Positions 1 to 11,432 of a stretch of 64,000 bases of DNA are shown piece after piece; within the stretch, counting starts at the first letter, position 1, and every line of letters begins with the position of its first letter. Under the pieces are notes generated by a model that was given only the letters and a program-made list of their open reading frames with translations, was not told where the DNA came from and did not search any database. This stretch comes from Serratia sp. M24T3 (lineage in GTDB: Bacteria; Pseudomonadota; Gammaproteobacteria; Enterobacterales; Enterobacteriaceae). A program made the translations under genes and the position numbers. The stretch lies in the NCBI RefSeq assembly GCF_000257645.1, contig NZ_AJHJ01000003.1, forward strand, positions 210,610 through 274,609, written 5' to 3'.

Positions 1-1491
<1,491 letters not shown>

Positions 1492-1620
1492 TCAGACCAA
1501 AAATAGTAAATAGGGGAGCAAAAGAGCTGCTGTTTGCTGTAATGGGGGCGAAGTTTATCAGATTCTCCCCGCGGGATACTCGAAAAAATGTGCTTAATGA
1601 CCTGATGGCGACGTAATGTC

Positions 1621-2439
1621 TCAGAACAGCGAGTCTTGCTCGGGCCAATCCGGTTCCGGACCAACCGCCGGGAGATGCTGGCGCAACGTTCGCCACAGCG
1701 CCTGCGCCTGCTGCGGAGCATCGCTACAGTCAGGTGAATGAATAAACAGGTATGGGGCATGGCCCTGCTGCTGCCAGTCCACCAGTTTTGGAACCCACTG
1801 GCTGAACCAGCGCTGGTTGACTGCCAAGTCATCGCCACCGATAAAGCGAACTATCGGGCGACTCGCCGTCATCACCGCATGCACGGGCAGCTTGGGCTTT
1901 TTCCGTTTGGCTTCTCGCACGGCTTCGGTATCGCTGGTGGCATGATGCACCGGGCGACTATCCAATACAGTACGGCTGACACCGCGTTGGTGCAGCCCGC
2001 GATTCAGCGCCCGCTCTTCTTCGCCTTTGGCAAAAAACTGTTCGTGCCTGACCTCAACGCCGTAATCAAATCCTTTAGGCAACGCATCGAGAAAGGTCCA
2101 CAGCCGGTCAAGATGCTGCGGCGCAAAGGTTGAAGGCAGCTGCAACCACAGCTGGCCGAGGCGATTCTCCAGCGGAGCCAGGCACTGATAAAAGGCGTCG
2201 ATGTCCTGCCGACAGTTTTGCAGCGCGGCTTTATGACTGATAGTAGAGGGAAATTTAAAACAGAAACGGAAATCGTCGTGAGTCATATCACGCCAGCGCA
2301 TGACCACTTCGGCCTTGGGCAGGGCATAGAACGTCGTATTCCCTTCAACGCAGTTAAAATAGCGCGCGTAATCGGCCAGATCGTGAAGGCCGATGCTGTT
2401 CCAGGCATTGTGATGCCATTGCGGAAGTCCAATGTACAT
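1621..2439 (-). CDS. yecE: YecE, DUF72 family protein
   Basis: A 272-residue DUF72 protein with a TIM-barrel-like fold; its biochemical role is not established. The N-terminus (MYIGLPQWHHNAWN) and the segments VEGNTTFYALP and FKFPSTISH are the family hallmarks. The ATG at 2439 has a GGGA ribosome-binding motif. It lies between yecD and cmoA, the same order as in E. coli. A strong hairpin just upstream (2461-2491) suggests that most yecD transcripts end before it and that yecE has some independent expression. Confidence 0.9.
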   Translation of the reverse strand: MYIGLPQWHHNAWNSIGLHDLADYARYFNCVEGNTTFYALPKAEVVMRWRDMTHDDFRFCFKFPSTISHKAALQNCRQDIDAFYQCLAPLENRLGQLWLQLPSTFAPQHLDRLWTFLDALPKGFDYGVEVRHEQFFAKGEEERALNRGLHQRGVSRTVLDSRPVHHATSDTEAVREAKRKKPKLPVHAVMTASRPIVRFIGGDDLAVNQRWFSQWVPKLVDWQQQGHAPYLFIHSPDCSDAPQQAQALWRTLRQHLPAVGPEPDWPEQDSLF

Positions 2440-2460
2440 GCCGTTTCCCTGTCCGGTTTT

Positions 2461-2491
2461 AAAAATGAAAACGCCGCCCGAAGGCGGCGTT
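2461..2491 (-). terminator. Rho-independent terminator after yecD
   Basis: On the minus strand a perfect 9-bp GC-rich stem (AACGCCGCC / GGCGGCGTT, arms 2470-2478 and 2483-2491) with a TTCG tetraloop is followed by TTTTCATTTTT. It sits only about 20 nt before the yecE start codon. Confidence 0.75.
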
Positions 2492-2512
2492 GGCGTTCAT
2501 CCAAGGGTAACT

Positions 2513-3088
2513 TTACTGCGCAACGGCAGCAAGCACCTCTTCTGTGGAGCGAACGCGGCCAATGCGCGGGAAAATAAACTTCACGCTTGAGCCATGATGT
2601 TCTTCGTTGTGCGCACTGCATGCATCTTCGGCAAACACCAGCTCGAAGCCCAGTTCCCAGGCGTTACGCGCAGTTGATTCAACCCCGATGTTGGTAGAAA
2701 TACCCGCCAGCACGATGGTTTTAATACCACGACGGCGCAGTTGCAGCTCAAGATCGGTACCGTAGAAAGCACCCCATTGGCGTTTAACGACCAACAGGTC
2801 TTTATCAGTAACGTTAAGTTGCTCAGGGAATTCCCACCAGTATTCTGGCAGGCTGCCACCACCGGCAGAAATATCGGTAGGCTGTTTCAGCGCTTCATCA
2901 AAAGTGGCTGACCAACCCACGCGCACCATGAACACTGGCGCACCCAGAGTGTTGAAACGGGTCTTCAGTTCAGTGGCTTTATCCAGCACCTGTTGAGCAG
3001 TGTGCGGACCACCAGCGAAGGGCAGAATGCCTTTTTGTAAGTCGATTAACACCAGCGCTGTGGTTTTAGGATCAAGTTTCAGAGACAT
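2513..3088 (-). CDS. yecD: YecD, isochorismatase-family hydrolase-like protein
   Basis: Member of the cysteine-hydrolase (isochorismatase) superfamily, about 191 residues. The fold signature VLIDLQKGI is near the N-terminus. Where catalytic members have a nucleophilic Cys (for example TNVCVEST), this one reads [11 protein letters not shown], with Gly in place of Cys. The same replacement occurs in E. coli YecD, so it is a family trait and not new damage; true enzymatic activity is doubtful. I chose the ATG at 3088 (MSLKLDP) over a GTG at 3100 because it matches the E. coli start. Divergent from aspS. Confidence 0.88.
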   Translation of the reverse strand: MSLKLDPKTTALVLIDLQKGILPFAGGPHTAQQVLDKATELKTRFNTLGAPVFMVRVGWSATFDEALKQPTDISAGGGSLPEYWWEFPEQLNVTDKDLLVVKRQWGAFYGTDLELQLRRRGIKTIVLAGISTNIGVESTARNAWELGFELVFAEDACSAHNEEHHGSSVKFIFPRIGRVRSTEEVLAAVAQ

Positions 3089-3282
3089 AAAAAAGCCCAC
3101 CAGTAATAAGATGAATGAACCCCCGGCACTTGCTCGGCGTCCCGGCGTGGGCAGTTACTTAGGGTACTAAGAGTGTCGGAGCATTTTATGCTAACCAGCG
3201 TGGGGTTTGATGATAATTTTGTTAAATTATGTGTGAGAAGGGTTACGGAATAATTTCTGGCGCTTCTCGTGCGAGTTCGCAC

Positions 3283-3311
3283 TTATCCTATGAACGAAAT
3301 TCCTTTATAAT
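3283..3311 (+). promoter_or_regulatory. Candidate aspS promoter
   Basis: A perfect -10 hexamer TATAAT is at 3306-3311, 66 nt before the aspS ATG. The -35 region at 3283-3288 (TTATCC) is a poor match, so the assignment rests mostly on the -10 box. Confidence 0.35.
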
Positions 3312-3376
3312 GACCGCCTTTTTTCGACCCATATTAATCCGATGCTCACAGGCAGTGAGATCAAAGGGATACCGTT

Positions 3377-5176
3377 ATGCGTACTGAATATTGTGGCAAG
3401 CTTAATTCGACCAACGTTGGCCAGGAAGTGACTTTGTGCGGTTGGATTAACCGCCGTCGCGATCTGGGTGGTTTGATCTTCATCGATTTGCGCGACCGTG
3501 CAGGCATCGTGCAGGTATTTTTCGATCCGGATCAGAGCGCGGCATACGAATTGGCATCAGAACTGCGTAATGAGTTTTGCGTGCAGTTGACCGGTACCGT
3601 TCGTGCGCGTCCTGAAAGCCAGTTTAACAAAGACATGGCGACCGGTGAGGTTGAAGTGTTTGCCAGCTCGCTGAATATCATTAACCGTTCAGAACCCCTA
3701 CCGCTGGATTCCAACCACAACAACACCGAAGAAGCGCGTCTGAAATACCGTTATCTCGATCTGCGTCGCCCTGAAATGGCCAACCGCCTGAAAACCCGTG
3801 CGCGCATCACCAGCTTTGTTCGCCGCTTCATGGACAGCCACGACTTCCTCGACATCGAAACCCCGATGCTGACCAAGGCGACCCCGGAAGGCGCGCGTGA
3901 CTATTTAGTGCCAAGCCGCGTGCATAAAGGCAAGTTCTACGCGCTGCCGCAGTCTCCACAGCTGTTCAAACAGTTGCTGATGATGTCAGGTTTCGATCGT
4001 TACTATCAGATCGTCAAATGTTTCCGCGATGAAGACTTGCGCGCCGACCGTCAGCCAGAATTTACCCAGATCGACGTGGAAACCTCGTTCATGACAGCCG
4101 AGCAGGTTCGTGAAGTCATGGAGAAACTCGCGCGTGAACTGTGGCTGGATGTGAAAGGCGTTGATCTGGGCGATTTCCCGATCATGACCTATGCCGATGC
4201 TATGCGTCGCTACGGTTCTGACAAACCTGACCTGCGTAACCCGCTGGAACTGGTTGACGTCGCCGATTTGTTCAAAAATATCGAATTTAAAGTTTTCGCC
4301 GATCCTGCCAACGATCCGAAAGGCCGCGTTGCTGCACTGCGCGTGCCGGGCGGGTCCCAGCTGAGCCGTAAACAAATCGACGAATACGCCAAGTTTATCG
4401 AGATTTATGGTGCCAAAGGTTTGGCTTACATCAAAGTCAATGAGGTAGCTAAAGGTCTGGAAGGTATTCAGAGCCCGGTAGCTAAATTCCTGAGTGCCGA
4501 GCTGTTAAGTGCTCTGTTTGAACGCCTGCAGGCGCAAGACGGCGACATCATCTTCTTTGGCGCGGCAAGTGCTAAAATTGTTACTGATGCAATCGGTGCG
4601 CTGCGCCTGAAAATTGGTCGCGACCTGCAAATCACCGACGAAAAAGCCTGGGCGCCTCTGTGGGTGGTTGACTTCCCAATGTTTGAAGACACTGACGAAG
4701 GCGGCCTGACCGCGATGCACCATCCGTTTACCGCGCCGAAAGAAATGACCGCGCAGGAGCTGGCGTCTACTCCAACTTCTGCTATCGCCAACGCTTACGA
4801 CATGGTAATCAACGGCTATGAAGTCGGCGGTGGTTCTGTGCGTATTCACCGCGGTGAAATGCAGCAGGCGGTATTCAGCATTCTGGGTATTACCGAGCAC
4901 GAGCAGCGCGAGAAGTTTGGCTTCCTGCTCGATGCGCTGAAATACGGCGCACCACCGCACGCGGGCCTGGCTTTTGGTCTTGACCGTCTGGTGATGCTGT
5001 TGACCGGCACCGATAACATCCGTGACGTTATCGCGTTCCCTAAAACTACCGCAGCGGCTTGTCTGATGACTGAAGCGCCAAACTTCGCCAACCCGGCATC
5101 GCTGGTTGAGCTGGGAATTAGCGTAATTGCCAAAAAAGCGGCGACCGATACCGACATAAATTTAGAGAATGAGTAA
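3377..5176 (+). CDS. aspS: Aspartyl-tRNA synthetase
   Basis: Charges tRNA-Asp with aspartate. The 599-residue protein has the bacterial AspRS layout: N-terminal OB-fold anticodon-binding domain ([12 protein letters not shown]), class II catalytic core with motif 2 [18 protein letters not shown], the bacterial GAD insertion in the middle, and motif 3 near the C-terminus ([12 protein letters not shown]). It is slightly longer than E. coli AspS (590) owing to a short acidic tail. The stop codon overlaps the nudB start by one base (TAATG), so aspS and nudB are one transcriptional unit. Confidence 0.98.
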   Translation: MRTEYCGKLNSTNVGQEVTLCGWINRRRDLGGLIFIDLRDRAGIVQVFFDPDQSAAYELASELRNEFCVQLTGTVRARPESQFNKDMATGEVEVFASSLNIINRSEPLPLDSNHNNTEEARLKYRYLDLRRPEMANRLKTRARITSFVRRFMDSHDFLDIETPMLTKATPEGARDYLVPSRVHKGKFYALPQSPQLFKQLLMMSGFDRYYQIVKCFRDEDLRADRQPEFTQIDVETSFMTAEQVREVMEKLARELWLDVKGVDLGDFPIMTYADAMRRYGSDKPDLRNPLELVDVADLFKNIEFKVFADPANDPKGRVAALRVPGGSQLSRKQIDEYAKFIEIYGAKGLAYIKVNEVAKGLEGIQSPVAKFLSAELLSALFERLQAQDGDIIFFGAASAKIVTDAIGALRLKIGRDLQITDEKAWAPLWVVDFPMFEDTDEGGLTAMHHPFTAPKEMTAQELASTPTSAIANAYDMVINGYEVGGGSVRIHRGEMQQAVFSILGITEHEQREKFGFLLDALKYGAPPHAGLAFGLDRLVMLLTGTDNIRDVIAFPKTTAAACLMTEAPNFANPASLVELGISVIAKKAATDTDINLENE

Positions 5177-5616
5177 TGAGCTATAAGCGTCCTGAGTCGA
5201 TACTGGTCGTAATCTACGCCAGCAACACCGGCAGGGTGCTAATGCTTCAGCGGCGTGACGATACCCAGTTCTGGCAGTCGGTTACCGGCAGTCTTGAAGA
5301 CGGTGAGTCACCCGCACAAACCGCGCAGCGTGAAGTGATGGAGGAGGTAGGCATTGATATTGCCGCCGAAAACCTCTATTTGCAGGACTGCGATCGCTGC
5401 GTCGAGTTTGAACTGTTTGCGCACCTGCGCTATCGCTATGCGCCCGGCGTAAGCTGGAATAAAGAGCACTGGTTTTGCCTGGCGTTGCCCGAAGAGCGAG
5501 AGATTCCATTGACGGAGCATCTCGCCTATCAATGGTTGGACAAAGCGGCCGCGGCGGCTTTTACCAAATCACCGAGCAATCAGCAGGCGATTGAAGAATT
5601 TGTTATTTTTGATTAA
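5176..5616 (+). CDS. nudB: NudB, dihydroneopterin triphosphate diphosphatase
   Basis: Nudix hydrolase that removes pyrophosphate from dihydroneopterin triphosphate, an early folate-pathway step. The 146-residue protein contains a complete Nudix box starting at G38 with REVMEEVG at residues 52-59. Its start overlaps the aspS stop, and yebC follows 42 nt later; the aspS-nudB-yebC-ruvC order is the same as in E. coli. Confidence 0.95.
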   Translation: MSYKRPESILVVIYASNTGRVLMLQRRDDTQFWQSVTGSLEDGESPAQTAQREVMEEVGIDIAAENLYLQDCDRCVEFELFAHLRYRYAPGVSWNKEHWFCLALPEEREIPLTEHLAYQWLDKAAAAAFTKSPSNQQAIEEFVIFD

Positions 5617-5658
5617 CTAAATTGAGTTCAGCCTGAAAAAGGCTAATGGAGATCTTTT

Positions 5659-6402
5659 ATGGCAGGTCACAGTAAATGGGCCAACACCAAGCACCGCAAA
5701 GCAGCGCAAGACTCTAAACGCGGTAAAATTTTCACCAAGATTATTCGCGAGCTGGTTACTGCGGCGAAACTGGGTGGCGGCGATCCGGGTGCCAACCCGC
5801 GCTTGCGTGCAGCGATTGACAAAGCACTGTCCAACAACATGACGCGTGACACCCTTAACCGTGCCATCGCGCGCGGTGTGGGTGGCGATGATGATTCCAA
5901 CATGGAAACGATCATCTATGAAGGTTACGGCCCTGGCGGCACCGCCGTAATGGTTGAGTGCCTGAGTGACAACCGCAACCGTACCGTTGCCGAAGTTCGC
6001 CATGCCTTCACAAAAACCGGCGGTAACCTGGGAACTGACGGTTCCGTGGCCTACCTGTTTACCAAAACCGGCGTGATCACTTTTGCTCCGGGTGTGGACG
6101 AAGATGCGATCATGGAAGCGGCGCTGGAAGCTGGTGCCGATGACGTGCAAACCTTCGACGACGGCGCTATCGACGTTTATACCGCATGGGAAAGCGTGGG
6201 CGATGTGAAAGACGCGTTGGAAGCGGCGGGTTTTAAAGCCGATCAGGCCGAAGTCACCATGATCCCATCGACCAAAGCCGATATGGATGCCGACACAGCG
6301 CCTAAACTGCTGCGTCTGATTGACATGCTCGAAGACTGTGACGATGTGCAGGAGGTTTACCACAACGGTGAAATCTCCGATGAGATTGCAGAAACCCTGT
6401 AA
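5659..6402 (+). CDS. yebC: YebC/TACO1-family protein
   Basis: Member of the YebC/PmpR/TACO1 family, described as transcriptional regulators and, more recently, as factors assisting translation through difficult proline stretches. The 247-residue protein begins with the diagnostic [18 protein letters not shown] and carries YEGYGPGG and a DGSVAYLF segment. A good ribosome-binding site (GGAGA) precedes the ATG. It is upstream of ruvC but separated from it by hairpins. Confidence 0.96.
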   Translation: MAGHSKWANTKHRKAAQDSKRGKIFTKIIRELVTAAKLGGGDPGANPRLRAAIDKALSNNMTRDTLNRAIARGVGGDDDSNMETIIYEGYGPGGTAVMVECLSDNRNRTVAEVRHAFTKTGGNLGTDGSVAYLFTKTGVITFAPGVDEDAIMEAALEAGADDVQTFDDGAIDVYTAWESVGDVKDALEAAGFKADQAEVTMIPSTKADMDADTAPKLLRLIDMLEDCDDVQEVYHNGEISDEIAETL

Positions 6403-6412
6403 TCTTCCTCTC

Positions 6413-6446
6413 AGCCGGAAGCGCGACAGGCTCGTGTCTTCCGGCT
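6413..6446. repeat. Inverted repeat after yebC
   Basis: Nine-base perfect arms AGCCGGAAG (6413-6421) and CTTCCGGCT (6438-6446) with a 16-nt loop lie just past the yebC stop. There is no U-run directly after it; it may help 3'-end formation together with the next hairpin. Confidence 0.5.
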
Positions 6447-6453
6447 GGCTTTA

Positions 6454-6483
6454 CGGACTTCCTCAGTCCGGTTTGTTTTTTTA
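6454..6483 (+). terminator. Rho-independent terminator after yebC
   Basis: Stem CGGACT / AGTCCG (6454-6459 and 6465-6470) is followed by GTTTGTTTTTTT. It ends the aspS-nudB-yebC unit before ruvC. Confidence 0.75.
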
Positions 6484-6589
6484 TTCAATTCAAGACAAAC
6501 TTGCCGAAGAAAGCGTTCAACAATTAACAACGACCAACAATGCGAAACGGCAGGTCCAGCGTTATCACAAGATAAGGTATCGATAAGCT

Positions 6590-7111
6590 ATGGCTATCAT
6601 TCTGGGGATTGACCCAGGCTCGCGCGTTACCGGCTATGGCATTATTCGCCAACAGGGCAGGCAGCTCAGTTATCTGGGCAGCGGCTGCATTCGCACGGTG
6701 GTTGATGACATGCCAGGGCGTTTAAAGCTGATTTATGCCGGCGTCACGGAAATTATTACTCAATTTCAACCGGACTTTTTCGCCATCGAATCGGTGTTTA
6801 TGGCGAAAAACCCAGATTCGGCCTTGAAGCTTGGTCAAGCGCGCGGCGCGGCGATTGTGGCCGCTGTCAACCAGGATTTGCCGGTCTTCGAATACGCGGC
6901 TCGGCAGGTTAAACAGACGGTGGTCGGCACTGGCGCGGCAGAAAAAAGTCAGGTGCAGCACATGGTGCGCTCATTGCTTAAGCTGCCTGCCAATCCGCAA
7001 TCGGATGCTGCCGATGCGTTGGCGATTGCCATCACTCACTGTCACGTCAGTCAGAATTCAATCCGTTTGGGCACTGAAAAATTGCAGTTGACGCGCGGGC
7101 GAATGCGTTAA
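6590..7111 (+). CDS. ruvC: RuvC, Holliday junction endonuclease
   Basis: Cleaves Holliday junctions symmetrically after RuvAB branch migration. At 173 residues it is the usual length. The four acidic catalytic residues are in place: D8 ([12 protein letters not shown]), E67 (FAIESVF), D139 and D142 ([10 protein letters not shown]). It is followed by a strong terminator, so ruvAB are transcribed separately, as in E. coli. Confidence 0.97.
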   Translation: MAIILGIDPGSRVTGYGIIRQQGRQLSYLGSGCIRTVVDDMPGRLKLIYAGVTEIITQFQPDFFAIESVFMAKNPDSALKLGQARGAAIVAAVNQDLPVFEYAARQVKQTVVGTGAAEKSQVQHMVRSLLKLPANPQSDAADALAIAITHCHVSQNSIRLGTEKLQLTRGRMR

Positions 7112-7115
7112 TTAA

Positions 7116-7142
7116 GGCTGGATATCTATCCAGCTCTTTTTT
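7116..7142 (+). terminator. Rho-independent terminator after ruvC
   Basis: GCTGGAT / ATCCAGC stem with a 4-nt loop, followed directly by TCTTTTTTAT, 5 nt past the ruvC stop. Confidence 0.85.
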
Positions 7143-7216
7143 ATGATATAAACGATAAAATTTATAATCACTCCGTCTGCCGGGCCGACGGGGTTAATCC
7201 GCAAAGGAAGGTCAAA

Positions 7217-7831
7217 GTGATAGGTCGTCTCAGAGGCGTTATTCTGGAAAAACAGCCCCCGTTAGTATTGCTGGAAACCAACGGTGTAGGTTATGAAGTT
7301 CATATGCCGATGACCTGTTTTTACGAACTGCCGGAATTAGGGCAGGAAGCGATTGTATTTACTCAGTTTATCGTGCGCGAAGACGCTCAGCTGCTGTATG
7401 GTTTCAATGACAGACAGGAGCGCGCACTGTTTCGCGAACTGATTAAAGTTAACGGCGTGGGGCCGAAACTGGCGTTGGCAATCCTTTCAGGCATGTCGGC
7501 ACAACAGTTTGTCAGCGCGGTTGAAAAAGAAGAAATTACTTCGCTTATCAAGCTGCCGGGCGTTGGCAAGAAAACCGCCGAACGTCTGGTGGTCGAAATG
7601 AAGGACCGATTTAAAGGCCTTAACGGTGACTTGTTCAACAGTCCCACGGATATTACCCTGCCTGCGGCGGCGTCCAGGGCAAAAGAATCTGATGCAGAAG
7701 GCGAGGCGGTGGCTGCGCTTATTTCTCTTGGCTATAAGCCACCAGAGGCGAGCAGGATGATAAGCAAAGTTGCCAAACCGGGTGCAGAGTGCGAAACATT
7801 GATTAGAGAAGCGCTGCGCGCGGCTCTGTGA
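7217..7831 (+). CDS. ruvA: RuvA, Holliday junction branch-migration subunit
   Basis: Tetrameric protein that binds the four-way junction and loads the RuvB motor. The 204-residue sequence starts with MIGRLRG, contains two helix-hairpin-helix segments ([13 protein letters not shown] and [16 protein letters not shown]) and ends with the RuvB-interacting helical domain. The start is GTG at 7217, supported by AGGAAG at 7206-7211. ruvB follows 8 nt downstream. Confidence 0.97.
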   Translation: MIGRLRGVILEKQPPLVLLETNGVGYEVHMPMTCFYELPELGQEAIVFTQFIVREDAQLLYGFNDRQERALFRELIKVNGVGPKLALAILSGMSAQQFVSAVEKEEITSLIKLPGVGKKTAERLVVEMKDRFKGLNGDLFNSPTDITLPAAASRAKESDAEGEAVAALISLGYKPPEASRMISKVAKPGAECETLIREALRAAL

Positions 7832-7839
7832 GGTAACAG

Positions 7840-8844
7840 ATGATAGAAGCTGACCGTCTTATTTCTGCTGAAGTGTTCAGCGAAGAAGAAGTTATCGACA
7901 GAGCGATCCGTCCAAAACGATTGTCCGACTATGTTGGGCAACCGCACGTGCGATCGCAAATGGAGATCTTCATTCAGGCGGCAAAACAGCGTGGCGATGC
8001 GCTGGATCACCTGCTGATTTTCGGTCCGCCGGGGCTGGGTAAAACCACGTTGGCAAATATTGTCGCCAATGAAATGGGCGTTAATCTGCGCACGACTTCC
8101 GGCCCGGTGCTGGAAAAAGCCGGTGATTTGGCCGCGATGCTGACCAACCTCGAACCGCACGACGTCCTGTTTATCGACGAAATCCACCGCCTTTCACCGG
8201 TAGTGGAAGAGGTGCTTTATCCGGCGATGGAGGATTATCAGCTGGATATCATGATTGGCGAGGGTCCGGCGGCACGTTCGATTAAGCTTGATTTACCTCC
8301 CTTTACGCTGGTGGGTGCAACGACGCGCGCGGGGTCACTGACTTCTCCACTGCGTGACCGTTTTGGTATCGTGCAACGTTTGGAGTTCTATCAGGTGGCC
8401 GATTTGCAGCATATTGTAGGCCGCAGTGCCACTTGTCTGGGGCTGGAGCTTTCAGAAGAGGGCGCGCATCAAATTGCTCGCCGCTCGCGCGGTACGCCAC
8501 GTATTGCCAACCGCCTGCTGCGCCGTGTGCGAGACTTCGCCGAAGTGAAAGGTGATGGCACCATAAACGGCGACGTCGCCAACGGCGCGCTGGATATGCT
8601 CGACGTCGACGCTGAAGGTTTTGATTATATGGACCGCAAACTGTTGCTGGCGATTATCGACAAGTTTACCGGCGGACCGGTTGGACTTGATAACCTTGCG
8701 GCAGCGATTGGGGAAGAGCGCGAAACCATCGAAGACGTGATCGAACCGTTCCTGATCCAGCAGGGATTCATTCAGCGCACGCCGCGAGGCAGAATGGCAA
8801 CCAATCACGCCTATAAGCATTTTGGAATGATCAGACCAGAATAA
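7840..8844 (+). CDS. ruvB: RuvB, Holliday junction helicase motor
   Basis: AAA+ ATPase that drives branch migration with RuvA. The 334-residue protein has Walker [10 protein letters not shown] (about residues 62-70), Walker [11 protein letters not shown], the sensor segment GATTRAG, and the C-terminal winged helix ending in [15 protein letters not shown]. It is co-transcribed with ruvA and ended by a strong terminator. Confidence 0.98.
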   Translation: MIEADRLISAEVFSEEEVIDRAIRPKRLSDYVGQPHVRSQMEIFIQAAKQRGDALDHLLIFGPPGLGKTTLANIVANEMGVNLRTTSGPVLEKAGDLAAMLTNLEPHDVLFIDEIHRLSPVVEEVLYPAMEDYQLDIMIGEGPAARSIKLDLPPFTLVGATTRAGSLTSPLRDRFGIVQRLEFYQVADLQHIVGRSATCLGLELSEEGAHQIARRSRGTPRIANRLLRRVRDFAEVKGDGTINGDVANGALDMLDVDAEGFDYMDRKLLLAIIDKFTGGPVGLDNLAAAIGEERETIEDVIEPFLIQQGFIQRTPRGRMATNHAYKHFGMIRPE

Positions 8845-8867
8845 AGTGCAAAAAGTATGTCTCCAAG

Positions 8868-8901
8868 GAGAGCTGCGTATTACGCCGCTCTCTTTTTTTT
8901 T
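8868..8901 (+). terminator. Rho-independent terminator after ruvAB
   Basis: Stem GAGAGC...GCTCTC extended by GCG/CGC across a bulge (8868-8892), followed by TTTTTTTT. It separates ruvB from the znuA-like gene. No inverted repeat resembling a Zur operator was seen between 8845 and 8986. Confidence 0.85.
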
Positions 8902-8986
8902 CAAAATAACTATGAATTTGCTCTAAAAACTTTATTTTATTAGCCGAAGAATACGTAGTCTGAATCCAGGCTTGAGAACGATAAAA

Positions 8987-9952
8987 ATGAATAAGCCCAT
9001 GATTCCGAGATTAATAATGATGAAAATTAATAAATCTTTTGTAGTCCGTACCCTGATTGCCGTTTCAATGCTAGGTGCTGGCACACTCGCTCAGGTTCAG
9101 GCAGCCGTACTGGCCTCCGTGCGCCCGCTAGGCTTTATCGCCGCCGCAATCGCCGATGGAGTGACGCCAACCGAGGTTTTACTGCCGGCTGGCGCCTCTC
9201 CAGGAAACTATTCCCTCCGTCCCGCCGATCTCCAGCACATGCGTAGCGCCGATTTACTGGTTTGGGTGGGTCCTGGGATGGAACGTTTTATGAGCAAATC
9301 TGTTGCACAGCTGCCACCAAATCGGGTGGTGAATATTTCGGCGCTACCAGGTGTCCAGCCGCTGCTTTTAGCTGAACGGGACCCACAGCAACAGGGTATT
9401 CGCAAGCATAAAGATTCTGGGAAAGGGCATCAAGGTGATGAATATAACATGCGTCTATGGCTCTCACCTGAAGTGGCAAAATTAGCCGCTGTGGAAATTC
9501 ACGCAAAATTATTGGAACTAATGCCGCAAAAGAAAGACCAACTAGACGCCAACCTGCGTCAGTTTGAAGACAAATTGACACAAACTGACATAAAGCTTGG
9601 TAAGATGCTGCAACCTGTTCAGGGGAAGGGATATTTTGTTTTTCGAGACGCGAATAGCTACTTTGAAAAGCACTACGGGTTGGCCCCAATCGGCCATTTG
9701 ACCGTCAATCCTGAAATTCCGCCTGCATCACAGCAATTACATCAAATTCGAACTCAGCTGGTTGAGCAGAAAGCGGAATGCGTTTTTGCTGAACCACAGT
9801 TCAGGCCGGCCGTAATTAATGCCGTTGCCCAGGGAACAAAAGTGCGTGTGGGCACATTGGACTTGCTAGGGAACGGCATCGCACTGACCAAGGACAGTTA
9901 TGTGAACTTCCTGTCACATCTGACTTCTCAGTACGTGAGCTGCCTGAAGTAA
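8987..9952 (+). CDS. ZnuA-like periplasmic protein lacking the zinc-ligand histidines
   Basis: Clear homologue of ZnuA, the periplasmic zinc-binding component of ZnuABC, with a signal peptide, VASVRPLGF-like opening, NPEIPP segment and both C-terminal cysteines (AECVFAEPQFRP, VSCLK). The zinc site is gone: the canonical SxHDY reads SPGNY (codon 9203-9205 = Gly), the NMHLWL histidine is Arg (9452-9454), and the FVFHDA histidine is Arg (9644-9646). The usual His/Asp-rich loop is reduced to HKDSGKGHQGDE. znuC and znuB, normally between ruvB and znuA, are absent. ATG at 8987, 9017 and 9020 or TTG at 8972 are possible starts; the signal peptide proper begins near 9017. It is followed 19 nt later by mepM. 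Confidence 0.9.
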   Translation: MNKPMIPRLIMMKINKSFVVRTLIAVSMLGAGTLAQVQAAVLASVRPLGFIAAAIADGVTPTEVLLPAGASPGNYSLRPADLQHMRSADLLVWVGPGMERFMSKSVAQLPPNRVVNISALPGVQPLLLAERDPQQQGIRKHKDSGKGHQGDEYNMRLWLSPEVAKLAAVEIHAKLLELMPQKKDQLDANLRQFEDKLTQTDIKLGKMLQPVQGKGYFVFRDANSYFEKHYGLAPIGHLTVNPEIPPASQQLHQIRTQLVEQKAECVFAEPQFRPAVINAVAQGTKVRVGTLDLLGNGIALTKDSYVNFLSHLTSQYVSCLK

Positions 9953-9971
9953 GCCATAAGGACTGTTACAA

Positions 9972-11303
9972 GTGCAGCTATTAGCCCGATCGATTGCTCT
10001 GGCATTCAACAATCTTCCTCGACCTCATCGCCTCATGCTGGGGTCTTTGACCATCGTTACTCTTGCTGTTGCCGTCTGGAAACCCGTTGTTTATGAATTG
10101 GATCAAGATGGATATCAGGGGAAACCGCTAGCAAAGCAAATTATGCTCGACAGTCAGCAGATGCGATCTCTGCTGCCTGAAGCCAGCGAACCCATTGACG
10201 AAGACACGCCAGCCACTACCGATATCCCGCAAGACGAGCTCGATGATAAAACCGAGAACGAAAAGGGTGTTCACGAATACGTGGTCTCTACCGGTGATAC
10301 CCTCAGCAGCATTCTGAATCAGTACGGCATTGATATGTCGGACATCACGGCGCTGGCATCCAGCAACAGCGATTTGCGCAATCTGAAGATAGGCCAGCAG
10401 CTGTCATGGACCTTGAATGACGACGGCGATCTCCAGCGCGTAACCTGGGAGAAGTCGCGTCGTGAAACGGTGACTTTCGATCGCAGCGGAACGGGTTTTA
10501 AAGCCTCGACAGAAACGCTGAAAGGCGAGTGGCAGGACCAGGTCCTTAAAGGCACGCTCGACGGTAGCTTTGTCAGCAGCGCCAAAGAGGCCGGGCTTAC
10601 CAATGCCGAAATTGGCGCTGTGGTAAAGGCCCTGCAATGGCAGATGGATTTCAGAAAACTGCGCGCGGGCGATCAGTTCTCGGTTTTAATGTCGCGCGAA
10701 ATGCTCGATGGCAAGAGCCAGCAGAGCGAACTTTCGGGCGTGCATTTGCGCACGGGCGGTAAAGATTATTACGCCATTCGTGCTGAAGACGGCAAGTTCT
10801 ACGACCGCTCGGGTAGCGGCCTCGCACGCGGCTTCCTGCGCTTCCCGACCCTCAAGCAGTATCGCGTTTCTTCAAACTTTAACCCGCGTCGTCTAAACCC
10901 GGTCACCGGGCGTATCGCCCCACATCGCGGTGTAGATTTTGCGGTGCCCATTGGTACGCCGGTACTGGCCGTCGGCGACGGTGAAGTAATGGTAGTGAAA
11001 GGAGGGGGAGCAGCCGGTAACTATGTGGCCATTCGCCACGGGCGTCAATATATGACCCGCTATATGCACCTGCGCAGGGCGTTGGTCAAACCGGGGCAGA
11101 AAGTGAAGCGTGGCGATCGCATTGGTTTATCTGGCAATACCGGTCGTTCCACCGGGCCTCATCTGCATTTTGAAGTATGGATCAATAATATTGCCGTTAA
11201 CCCGCTTACCGCCAAGCTGCCGCGTTCAGAAGGTTTGAGCGGTAAAGACCTCAAAGACTATCTGGCAACCGTGCGTGAGGTCATGCCTCAGCTAAAAATC
11301 TGA
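9972..11303 (+). CDS. mepM: MepM, murein DD-endopeptidase
   Basis: Periplasmic M23 metallopeptidase that cuts D-Ala-mDAP crosslinks and makes room for new peptidoglycan. The 443-residue protein has an N-terminal membrane anchor, a LysM domain (HEYVVSTGDTLSSILNQYG), an OapA-like middle domain and a C-terminal M23 domain whose zinc/catalytic motifs are intact (HRGVDFAVP and GPHLHFEVW). The start is GTG at 9972, matching the E. coli N-terminus. It follows the znuA-like gene by 19 nt and may share its transcript. Confidence 0.96.
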   Translation: MQLLARSIALAFNNLPRPHRLMLGSLTIVTLAVAVWKPVVYELDQDGYQGKPLAKQIMLDSQQMRSLLPEASEPIDEDTPATTDIPQDELDDKTENEKGVHEYVVSTGDTLSSILNQYGIDMSDITALASSNSDLRNLKIGQQLSWTLNDDGDLQRVTWEKSRRETVTFDRSGTGFKASTETLKGEWQDQVLKGTLDGSFVSSAKEAGLTNAEIGAVVKALQWQMDFRKLRAGDQFSVLMSREMLDGKSQQSELSGVHLRTGGKDYYAIRAEDGKFYDRSGSGLARGFLRFPTLKQYRVSSNFNPRRLNPVTGRIAPHRGVDFAVPIGTPVLAVGDGEVMVVKGGGAAGNYVAIRHGRQYMTRYMHLRRALVKPGQKVKRGDRIGLSGNTGRSTGPHLHFEVWINNIAVNPLTAKLPRSEGLSGKDLKDYLATVREVMPQLKI

Positions 11304-11432
11304 ACCTTTTCCTTTGGTTGAATACTGTCGCCCGTAAATTCGGGCGATAACATTCATTGCAAATTAATTCTTGGCACTTATCATTGGAAGATTGGATTTT
11401 ATAATTAGTATAAAAAGCTTATGAGTTAACGG

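Noticed and set aside
2513..3088. YecD missing its catalytic cysteine as a new mutation
   Set aside because: The Gly in this position is also present in E. coli YecD, so it is a known family feature.
5617..6363. 248-codon minus-strand open frame over yebC
   Set aside because: It is the antisense shadow of yebC, with no ribosome-binding site and no recognisable family; the plus strand has a clear full-length YebC.
8845..8986. Zur-type operator before the znuA-like gene
   Set aside because: I looked for the usual long AT-rich palindrome (GAAATGTTATA... type) and found none, which agrees with loss of the zinc-uptake role but is negative evidence only.
11328..11347. Hairpin TCGCCCG/CGGGCGA between mepM and lpxM as terminator
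   Set aside because: There is no T-run after it, so I did not call it; it may still be a weak attenuator.
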